Shown: positions 7,367 through 12,616 of the stretch, piece by piece
Layout: each line of letters starts with the position of its first letter
Numbering within the stretch: position 1 is the stretch's first letter
Source: an uncultured Microbacteriaceae bacterium
GTDB taxonomy: Bacteria > Actinomycetota > Actinomycetes > Actinomycetales > Microbacteriaceae
Length of the DNA: 12,616 nucleotides
NCBI GenBank assembly: GCA_934661165.1
Contig: CAKUJB010000042.1
Location: forward strand, 1 to 12,616
Direction of reading: 5' to 3'
Translations under genes and position numbers: made by a program
The notes under the pieces: generated by a model
The model's database searches: none
What the model saw: only the letters and a program-made list of their open reading frames with translations
Told to the model about the DNA's origin: nothing

Positions 7367-8330
7367 GACGCGCCGCCAGCTGCTCGAGCCTGGAGATGAC
7401 GCGTGCGCGGAGCTCGCCCTCGCTCACGACGACGACATCGGGATGCATCGCGACGAGCTCGTCGGCGAAGAGCGCGTGGTCGGTCCAATGCACCTCGAGG
7501 ACACCGGGTTCGCGCTCGACCGTGTCCGCGCGGTTCGCGAGTCGCACGGCGCCGTCGGACCCGGGCACGACATGGACGACGGCGACGTTGCTCGCGCGAT
7601 AGGCCCGGAGGCCCTCCGAGACGATCTCGTCCTCCCCCGGCTCGAGCCTCAGCGCCTGCTCGTCGCGCTCGACGACGCGGCCGAGGATGCGCTGCAGCAG
7701 GAACGTCTTGCGGGTGCCGTCGGCCTCGGCGGCCAGCAGCAGCCAGCGGCCCTCGTGCACGATCGGCGCGAGCGGGGAGACGCGTCGCCGGCTCGGCTCG
7801 GTCTCGTCCGCTCGCTGATAGTCGAACTCGACGACGACGCCCCGCTCGATCGCGCGCCGCAGCGGCTCGAGGGCGGCCTCGCGTACGCGGAGGAACGGGA
7901 GGAATCCGACGATGGGCTCCGACGGGGACACGCCGAGCCCCTTGAGCTTCGTGAGCGCGCGCCTCGACTCCGCCGAGTAGGAGCCGTCGCGCCACACCTC
8001 GGCGGCGAGGCCGAGGAGCGCGAGCTCGCCGCCGCTCAGGCGCACCTGGTCGGGCAGCTCGTAGGCCTCGCGGGAGATCCGGTAGCGGGCGTTCTGGTTG
8101 TTGCCGACTTCGCCCGCGGTGTCGAGCACGTCGATCCGGATGCCGAGGTCGCGCAGCTGGTCCTTGTCTCGCTGGAAGAGCTGCTCGAGGGCGGCCTCGG
8201 CGCTGTCAGCGCGCTCGCTGTACCCGGCGACGGACGTCATGATCTGGGCCTTCGTCAGCCCCGCATTCGTCGCGAGCAGCGCGAGGATGAGGTTGAAGAG
8301 TCGCTGCTCAGGCGGTCGCTGGGTGGCCAC
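7359..8330 (-). CDS. pafB: WYL-domain transcription regulator PafB
   Basis: PafB is the partner of PafC in the DNA-damage activator. The 323-residue protein begins with a winged-helix region (about 8-65, RLFNLILALL through RDKDQLRDLGI, the latter typical of PafB). It has a WYL-type domain (about 152-222, VVEFDYQ to LLQRILGRVV; the triplet reads WLL at 196-198) and a C-terminal extension (about 240-320). The GTG at 8330 gives the family N-terminus. No Shine-Dalgarno precedes it, but a TAGACT box ends 6 bases upstream, so the mRNA may be leaderless. It follows the FKBP gene after 24 bp and overlaps pafC. In many actinobacteria pafB lies just after the Pup ligase gene pafA; here no pafA is present in the neighbourhood. 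Confidence 0.9.
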   Translation of the reverse strand: MATQRPPEQRLFNLILALLATNAGLTKAQIMTSVAGYSERADSAEAALEQLFQRDKDQLRDLGIRIDVLDTAGEVGNNQNARYRISREAYELPDQVRLSGGELALLGLAAEVWRDGSYSAESRRALTKLKGLGVSPSEPIVGFLPFLRVREAALEPLRRAIERGVVVEFDYQRADETEPSRRRVSPLAPIVHEGRWLLLAAEADGTRKTFLLQRILGRVVERDEQALRLEPGEDEIVSEGLRAYRASNVAVVHVVPGSDGAVRLANRADTVEREPGVLEVHWTDHALFADELVAMHPDVVVVSEGELRARVISRLEQLAARHG

Positions 8331-8336
8331 AGCGAG

Positions 8337-8342
8337 AGTCTA
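8337..8342 (-). promoter_or_regulatory. Possible -10 box for pafB (leaderless start)
   Basis: On the minus strand TAGACT is followed by six bases and then the GTG start of pafB, the spacing expected when transcription begins at the start codon. There is no ribosome site in between. A -35 would lie within the 3' end of the FKBP gene, and none is clear. It would allow pafBC to be expressed apart from the upstream genes. Confidence 0.4.
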
Positions 8343-8354
8343 GGACGCTCGCGG

Positions 8355-9281
8355 TCAGTGGGTGTGCCGGTCCACGCCGAGCACGTCGATGACGAAGACC
8401 ATCGTGTTCCCGGCCGCGACGGGCGAGCCGCCCGCATCCCCGTAGCCCTCGCTCGGCGGGATCGCGACGAGGATGCGGGATCCCGCCTGCGCGCCGATGA
8501 CCGCCTTCTGGAAGCCGGGGACGACGTCGTCGAGGTTGAAGGAGTGCGGGCGGCCCGTGGTCCAGCTCGTGTCGAAGACCTCCCGGGTCTCCCACTCGAC
8601 GCCGATGTAGTTGACGATGATCTGGTCGCCCGCCTCGATCACCTCGCCGTCGCCCTGGATGAGGGTCTCGACCGCGAGCTCCGTCGGCGCGGGCGCGCCG
8701 GTGAAGGTGAGGCCCGGCTGGCCGTTGGGCGCCGTCGTGACGGCGGGCAGCCCCTCGACGGCGGCGACGGAGACCCCGCTCGCGCGTCCCGGGAACGCGG
8801 CGTGGATGTCGACGATGCCGACGACCGTCTGCTCCTCGGTGAAGCCGAAGTTCGTCGCGAACGGGCCGAGGAACTCGGCGGCCGGAGCGACGGTCACGAC
8901 CCGTGAGCCGACGGTCGCGCACGCGGTCGCGGCGAACATGGGCAGCTCAGGGTCGGTGTTGAACAGGAGGATCTCGCCACCGTCGACCACCGCGCCGGTC
9001 GCGCCGTCATAGATCGTGACCTGGGCGCTCACCGCGTCCCCGGGCTCCACGAGCCGGCCCTCGCCGGCCTCGGCGATCGCGCGGGTGGCGCTCGAGGCGA
9101 CGAGCGGGGTCGGGAAGGCCGCGACGGCCGGGAAGTCGGTGAGCGCGCCGCTCAGGACCACGGTGTCGGCGAGGCCGCCGGCCGGGACCGCGGGCTCGCA
9201 GCCCGCGAGCTGCCCGACGGAGCACGCGCTCAGCGACAGCAGGGAGGCCGAGGCGAGCAGGAGGCCGATCGATTTCCGCAC
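8355..9281 (-). CDS. FKBP-type peptidyl-prolyl isomerase, predicted lipoprotein
   Basis: This protein probably speeds proline isomerisation during folding of exported proteins outside the membrane. The 308-residue precursor starts with a lipoprotein signal: positive MRK, a hydrophobic stretch, then lipobox LSAC with Cys20. The C-terminal FKBP domain (about 203-304) keeps the usual features: VNYIGVEW, VFDTSW, VVPGFQKAV, PPSEGYGD and a final VFVIDVLGVD strand. The N-terminal half (about 66-162) has a similar pattern (VEPGDAVSAQVTIYDGATGAVVDGG) but lacks the active-site motifs, so it looks like a degenerate second FKBP domain. The GTG at 9281 lies 4 bp after the trmI stop. Streptomyces carries FKBP genes between pafA and pafB, so this is the expected neighbour of pafB. 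Lnt is encoded in the same run and could complete its lipid anchor. Confidence 0.92.
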   Translation of the reverse strand: MRKSIGLLLASASLLSLSACSVGQLAGCEPAVPAGGLADTVVLSGALTDFPAVAAFPTPLVASSATRAIAEAGEGRLVEPGDAVSAQVTIYDGATGAVVDGGEILLFNTDPELPMFAATACATVGSRVVTVAPAAEFLGPFATNFGFTEEQTVVGIVDIHAAFPGRASGVSVAAVEGLPAVTTAPNGQPGLTFTGAPAPTELAVETLIQGDGEVIEAGDQIIVNYIGVEWETREVFDTSWTTGRPHSFNLDDVVPGFQKAVIGAQAGSRILVAIPPSEGYGDAGGSPVAAGNTMVFVIDVLGVDRHTH

Positions 9282-9285
9282 CGGG

Positions 9286-10275
9286 CTACTCTACCGAGCC
9301 TTCGCCGAGGCCCTGCGCGGCGTCAGCGGCCGCCTGCGCGTGCCGTGCGGCCTTCCGCGCCCGCTTCGGGCTCGTCTCGCGCTGGCCGATCGCTCCCGGG
9401 GTCCACGCCTCGACGTCCTCGTCGCCGTAGTCGTCCTTCGACGCGCGGCGCTTGCGCTCCGGCAGCACCGTGCCGGGGGCGAGGCGGCGGGCGATGAGGA
9501 GGAACCCGGTATGCCCGCTCATCCGGTGGTCCGGGCGGACCGCGAGGCCCTCGACGTGCCAGGTGCGCAGCAGCGTCTCGCTGGAGACGGGGTGGGTGAA
9601 TGCGCCGCTCGCGCGGATCGTCTCGACCGTCCGCGACAGCTGGGTCACCGTCGCGACGTAGGCGCACAGCACGCCGCCCGGCGCGAGCACCTCGGCAGCG
9701 GCATCGACGCAGTCCCACGGGGCGAGCATGTCGAGGATGACGCGATCCACGCCGCCGACCCCGAGTCGTGACGGGGCGACGTCGGCGAAGTCGCCGAGCG
9801 CGATCTCCCACTGCTCGGGCGCCGACCCGAGGAAGGCCGTCGCATTCGCGGCGGCGACGGCGGCGAACTCCTCGCGCCGCTCGATCGACAGCAGCCGGCC
9901 CTCGGGTCCGATCGCGCGGAGCAGCCACAGGCTCAGCGCGCCGGAGCCGACGCCGGCCTCGACGACCCGGGCGCCCGGGAAGACGTCGGCCTGCGCGATG
10001 ATCTGGGCCGCGTCCTTCGGATAGACGATCGCCGCGCCGCGCGGCATCGACATGACGAAGTCGCTGAGCAGCGGGCGCAGGCACAGATACGCCTCCCCGG
10101 TGTTCGAGCTGACGACGCTCCCGTCCTCGAGTCCGATGATGTCGTCGTGCGCGAGGAAGCCGCGATGGCTGTGGAACTCGCCGCCGACCGTGAGCGTCAC
10201 GGTGTTCCGACGGCCCTTCGGGCCGGTGATCTGGACGCGCTCCCCCGCGCGGAAGGGTCCGCGCACGACGTTCAC
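9286..10275 (-). CDS. trmI: tRNA (adenine-N1-)-methyltransferase TrmI
   Basis: TrmI methylates A58 in the T-loop of tRNA using S-adenosylmethionine. The 329-residue protein has the small N-terminal beta domain (about 1-70, PFRAGERVQITGPKGR) and the Rossmann methyltransferase domain. The SAM motif EAGVGSG is at 106-112, with acidic Glu132 in LLSIERREEF further on, and LDMLAPWD with Asp182 at the family active-site loop. RMSGHTGFLLIARR near 251-264 is the usual domain end. After it come about 60 extra residues, charged and then Ala/Lys/Arg-rich, likely disordered. The GTG at 10275 overlaps the HAD stop as GTGA and has GGAG 7 bases upstream, so it is coupled. Longer in-frame readings are HAD shadow. 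In mycobacteria and many other actinobacteria this gene lies beside the proteasome ATPase gene; here the FKBP gene follows directly. Confidence 0.94.
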   Translation of the reverse strand: MNVVRGPFRAGERVQITGPKGRRNTVTLTVGGEFHSHRGFLAHDDIIGLEDGSVVSSNTGEAYLCLRPLLSDFVMSMPRGAAIVYPKDAAQIIAQADVFPGARVVEAGVGSGALSLWLLRAIGPEGRLLSIERREEFAAVAAANATAFLGSAPEQWEIALGDFADVAPSRLGVGGVDRVILDMLAPWDCVDAAAEVLAPGGVLCAYVATVTQLSRTVETIRASGAFTHPVSSETLLRTWHVEGLAVRPDHRMSGHTGFLLIARRLAPGTVLPERKRRASKDDYGDEDVEAWTPGAIGQRETSPKRARKAARHAQAAADAAQGLGEGSVE

Positions 10276-10937
10276 GCGCCGACTCCGGCGAGGGCGAGCA
10301 CGTCCGCGGCGGTGCGTCCGGCGAGGGTGTCCCACCGCAGGTGGCGATCCGAGTCGGGGATCTCGACGAGGAACGGCACGGCGACGGCGATCGTGCCCGC
10401 GGCGATCGCGGCGGCGATGCCGACCCGGGAGTCCTCGAGCGCGACGCAGTCGCCCGGGTCGAGGCCGAGCGCGGCGGCCCCCCGCAGATAGGGGTCGGGG
10501 TGCGGCTTCGCATGGGCGACCTGGTCTCCCGCGATGATCGCGGCGAAGGCGTCGAAGCCGAGCTGCGCCACGATGCCCTCGGCCATGCGGCGGTACGACA
10601 TCGTCACGAGCGCGCAGGGCACCCCCGAGTCGTGCAGGTCCTGCAGGAGCTCGACCGCGCCAGGGCGCCAGGGCATCGCGGTCGGATCGAGATGCGCCGT
10701 CACGTGATCGGTGAGCCACTCGATGATCTCGGCCTCGCCGAGCCGGACGCCCGCGAGCTGCAGCAGCCGTGCGGACTCGTGCAGGCCGTTGCCGACGCAT
10801 TGCAGCGCCTGCTCCTCGGTCCACTCCCCGCCGAACGAGCCGACGAGCTCGCGCTCCGCATTCATCCAGAGCGGCTCCGTGTCCACGAGCGTGCCGTCCA
10901 TGTCCCAGAGCACGCCGACGCGCCGATCCACCGCCAT
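10272..10937 (-). CDS. HAD-family hydrolase (phosphatase or phosphoglucomutase-like)
   Basis: A haloacid dehalogenase superfamily phosphatase of 221 residues. Motif I is DMDGTLVD, with nucleophile Asp12 and acid/base Asp14. Motif II is VTMSYR with Thr112. Motif III is AKPHPDPY with Lys144, and motif IV is LEDSRVGIAAAIAAG with Glu168/Asp169. The helical cap between motifs I and II (about 20-90) places it in the beta-phosphoglucomutase/sugar-phosphatase subgroup. The substrate cannot be told from sequence. The ATG at 10937 is chosen because nearly nothing lies upstream; a GTG at 10943 is in frame but would add only two residues and overlaps the promoter. It is divergent from the PAC2 gene and ends in a GTGA overlap with trmI, so it probably heads the minus-strand operon. 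Confidence 0.9.
   Translation of the reverse strand: MAVDRRVGVLWDMDGTLVDTEPLWMNAERELVGSFGGEWTEEQALQCVGNGLHESARLLQLAGVRLGEAEIIEWLTDHVTAHLDPTAMPWRPGAVELLQDLHDSGVPCALVTMSYRRMAEGIVAQLGFDAFAAIIAGDQVAHAKPHPDPYLRGAAALGLDPGDCVALEDSRVGIAAAIAAGTIAVAVPFLVEIPDSDRHLRWDTLAGRTAADVLALAGVGA
10283..10286 (-). promoter_or_regulatory. Ribosome binding site of trmI
   Basis: On the minus strand GGAG lies 7 bases before the GTG at 10275, inside the last codons of the HAD gene. It supports the overlapping GTGA start. Confidence 0.55.
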
Positions 10938-10945
10938 GATCACCG

Positions 10946-10951
10946 ATGCTA
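10946..10951 (-). promoter_or_regulatory. Possible -10 box for the HAD-led operon
   Basis: On the minus strand TAGCAT fits TAnnnT and ends 8 bases before the ATG at 10937. There is no Shine-Dalgarno, so the transcript may be leaderless. A further weaker TAGAAC lies just upstream (10952-10957). No clear -35 is seen. Confidence 0.4.
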
Positions 10952-10955
10952 GTTC

Positions 10956-10961
10956 TATCCT
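10956..10961 (+). promoter_or_regulatory. Possible -10 box for the PAC2 gene
   Basis: TATCCT ends 6 bases before the ATG at 10968, which fits a leaderless transcript. The GGGGG between them is a poor ribosome site. It lies next to the oppositely facing box at 10946-10951, so the two promoters would overlap. Confidence 0.4.
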
Positions 10962-10967
10962 GGGGGC

Positions 10968-11810
10968 ATGGCCGAGTCGGTACTGAGCGGGGCCCGGATC
11001 CTCGTCGTCGCCTTCGAGGGCTGGAACGACGCCGGGGAGGCCGCGAGCAGCGCCGTGCGGCGGCTGCGCGACGAGCTCGGGCTCGTCGCCGCGGTCGAGC
11101 TCGATCCCGAGGACTACTACGACTACCAGTTCGCGCGCCCCCTCATCGCGACGGGCTCGGACGGCGTGCGTCGGATCACCTGGCCTGGGGTGACGCTGTT
11201 CGCCCCGACGGACCGCGAGTCCGGGAGCGTGCATGTGCTGCTCGGCACCGAGCCGTCGCGGGGCTGGCAGACCTTCGCCGCCGAGATCATCGAGCTCGTC
11301 GACGAGCTCGAGCTCGACGTCGTCGTCTTCCTCGGCGCGATGCTCGCCGACGTCCCCCACAGCCGTCCGATCGGGGTCCACGCCTCGAGCGAGGGCGCCG
11401 AGCTCCGCGAGATCCTCGGGCTCGATCGATCGCAGTACGAGGGGCCGATCGGCATCCTCTCGGTCCTCGCGCTCGCCTTCGAGGAGGCGGGGATCCCGAG
11501 CGCGTCGGTGTGGGCCTCGGTCCCCCACTACGTCCACAACTCCCCCAGTCCGAAGGCGACGCTCGCGCTGCTCGACCGGCTCGAGGAGCTCGTCGGCGTC
11601 GCCGTGCCCCGCGAGGAGCTCCTCGCGGAGGCGGCCGCCTGGGAGTCGGGCATCGACCAGCTCGCCGAGGAGGACGAGGAGATGGCGTCCTACATCGAGA
11701 CCCTCGAACGCGCGCGGGACACGGTCGACGCGCCGGAGGCCAGTGGCGACGCGATCGCCGAGGAGTTCGAGCGGTACCTGCGCGGCCGCGGGGAGCAACC
11801 CGGCGCCTGA
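10968..11810 (+). CDS. PAC2-family protein
   Basis: A 280-residue member of the PAC2 family, named after a eukaryotic proteasome assembly chaperone and widespread in actinobacteria; its bacterial role is not established. Features typical of the family: ILVVAFEGWNDAGEAAS at about 11-27, DPEDYYDYQFARP at 46-58, a central VVVFLGAMLADVPHSRP (123-139) and SVWASVPHYVHNSPSPKATLALL (181-203). The C-terminal third (about 205-270) is Glu-rich and predicted helical. No signal peptide or membrane segment is seen, so it is likely cytoplasmic. The ATG at 10968 is the only reasonable start, because a stop in the same frame lies just upstream. It stands alone on the plus strand, divergent from the HAD gene and convergent with uppP, with 4 bp between the stops. 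Location near trmI and pafBC is common in actinobacteria, where it sits close to the proteasome gene block. Confidence 0.88.
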   Translation: MAESVLSGARILVVAFEGWNDAGEAASSAVRRLRDELGLVAAVELDPEDYYDYQFARPLIATGSDGVRRITWPGVTLFAPTDRESGSVHVLLGTEPSRGWQTFAAEIIELVDELELDVVVFLGAMLADVPHSRPIGVHASSEGAELREILGLDRSQYEGPIGILSVLALAFEEAGIPSASVWASVPHYVHNSPSPKATLALLDRLEELVGVAVPREELLAEAAAWESGIDQLAEEDEEMASYIETLERARDTVDAPEASGDAIAEEFERYLRGRGEQPGA

Positions 11811-11820
11811 GGTCTCAGGC
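11805..11820. terminator. Small hairpin at the PAC2/uppP convergent stops
   Basis: Arms GCCTGA (11805-11810) and TCAGGC (11815-11820) around GGTC form a perfect 6-bp stem. Each arm contains one of the two TGA stops, so three of the pairs follow from that alone. No T-run follows on either strand. It is the only structure in the 4-bp gap and might act on both transcripts. Confidence 0.3.
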
Positions 11821-12616
11821 CGCGCGGAGCAGCCCCGACGCGAGCAGGATCATGATCGCCGCGCCGAGTGCGATGCGGTAGATGACGAACGGCAGGAACG
11901 ACCGCGTCTGGATGTACCGCATGAGGAATGCGATGACGAGCCAGCCGACGATGAAGGCGATGAGCGTCGCGACCGCGGTCTCCGCATAGCCGAAGTAGCC
12001 GGTCGAGCCCTCCCGCACCGCGGTGACGAGCTCGTACAGTCCGCTGCCGAGGACGGCGGGGATCGCGAGCAGGAAGGCGAACCGGGCGGCGGCGGGCCGC
12101 GTGTAGCCGAGCGCGAGCCCCATCGAGGTCGTGGCGCCGGAGCGGGAGACGCCGGGCACGAGCGCGAGCATCTGGGCGAGCCCGATCCAGATGCCGTGCG
12201 GGTAGGTCATGCGATCGAGCTCGCGGTCGCGTCGGCCGAGCCAGTCGGCGAGCCAGAGCAGGATGCCGAAGACGATGAGGACGACGGCGACGATCCACAG
12301 GTTGCGGAATGCGTCACGGATCCAGTCCTGCGCGAGGAAGCCGACCGCGCCGATCGGGATCGTCCCGATGATGACGATCCAGCCGAGCCGGACATCCGGG
12401 TCGCCCTTGGGCACGCCGGAGCGCGGCGAGAAGTGCCGGAACCACCGCCCGATGATGCGCGCGATGTCCTTGCGGAAGTAGATGAGCACGGCGAGCTCGG
12501 TGCCGATCTGGGTGATCGCGGTGAAGGTCGCGCCGGGGTCGACCGCTGACGGCAGGAACTCGCCGGCGATGCGCAGGTGCGCGCTCGATGAGATGGGGAG
12601 GAACTCGGTCAGGCCC
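11815..12616 (-). CDS. uppP: Undecaprenyl-diphosphatase UppP (BacA), 5' end cut by window edge
   Basis: UppP removes a phosphate from undecaprenyl diphosphate at the membrane, recycling the carrier for peptidoglycan synthesis; overproduction gives bacitracin resistance in other bacteria. The frame is open from 12615 and shows 266 residues. The window edge begins at the first signature, GLTEFLPISSSAHL, with its catalytic Glu. The second signature PGVSRSGATTSMG lies at 12119-12157. Several hydrophobic segments follow up to the C-terminal MILLASGLLRAA. E. coli UppP has 273 residues, so only about 10-20 residues are missing here. The GTG at 12489 is internal and not the true start. The gene converges on the PAC2 gene and its promoter lies outside the window. 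Confidence 0.96.
   Translation of the reverse strand, partial: GLTEFLPISSSAHLRIAGEFLPSAVDPGATFTAITQIGTELAVLIYFRKDIARIIGRWFRHFSPRSGVPKGDPDVRLGWIVIIGTIPIGAVGFLAQDWIRDAFRNLWIVAVVLIVFGILLWLADWLGRRDRELDRMTYPHGIWIGLAQMLALVPGVSRSGATTSMGLALGYTRPAAARFAFLLAIPAVLGSGLYELVTAVREGSTGYFGYAETAVATLIAFIVGWLVIAFLMRYIQTRSFLPFVIYRIALGAAIMILLASGLLRAA

Noticed and set aside
8331..8380. PafBC-type damage promoter upstream of pafB
   Set aside because: The mycobacterial motif TTGTCRGTG before the -10 is not present, so autoregulation of this type is not supported.
11290..11311. 22-bp perfect palindrome in the PAC2 gene
   Set aside because: Same cause: a Glu/Leu/Val/Asp stretch written in GAG, CTC, GTC and GAC codons.
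10938..11798. Minus-strand open frame upstream of the HAD start, opposite PAC2
   Set aside because: It is the reverse shadow of PAC2. The HAD family N-terminus begins at 10937.
1..12616. New defence system, mobile element, CRISPR array or RNA gene
   Set aside because: All open frames with protein-like composition belong to known housekeeping families; no transposase, integrase, repeat array, tRNA or rRNA pattern is seen.

Overview
The window is very GC-rich, tightly packed chromosomal DNA from an actinobacterium. RbpA, a PafB/PafC pair, a HelY-type helicase next to tatA-tatC, PAC2 next to TrmI, and many GTG starts all point that way. The gene order resembles Microbacteriaceae, but the genus cannot be fixed from sequence alone. 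There are 12 protein genes, two of them cut by the window edges. I see no RNA genes, insertion sequences, phage genes or CRISPR arrays, and no gene-free stretch longer than about 110 bases.

Layout: (1) 1-1224, plus strand: the C-terminal part of a glycerophosphodiester phosphodiesterase, then rbpA. (2) 1235-10937, minus strand: one run of nine genes read right to left: HAD phosphatase, trmI, FKBP lipoprotein, pafB, pafC, tatA, tatC, helY, lnt. Junctions are GTGA overlaps, an 8-bp overlap, or gaps of 4 to 34 bp, so they probably form one or a few operons with internal promoters before pafB and tatA. (3) 10968-11810, plus strand: a PAC2 protein, divergent from the HAD gene across 30 bp. (4) 11815-12616, minus strand: uppP, cut at its 5' end.

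How the genes fit together: PafB and PafC form a WYL-domain transcription activator of the DNA-damage response. TatA and TatC form the folded-protein exporter. Lnt N-acylates lipoproteins, and the FKBP here is a predicted lipoprotein, so export and lipoprotein maturation are linked in this block. UppP recycles the cell-wall lipid carrier. RbpA, TrmI and HelY act on transcription and RNA.

The most notable point is an absence. In many actinobacteria the Pup-proteasome genes (mpa/arc, dop, pup, sometimes prcBA, and pafA) lie between trmI and pafB. Here trmI is followed after only 4 bp by the FKBP gene and then pafB, so the whole module is missing from its usual place while PafBC remains. Other points are a cysteine-free RbpA with an acidic linker, a 30-bp divergent promoter that may give two leaderless mRNAs, two convergent gene pairs whose stop codons lie in small hairpins, an Arg/Gly-rich insert in the helicase, and a changed hinge motif in TatA. 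I found no clearly new multi-gene system.
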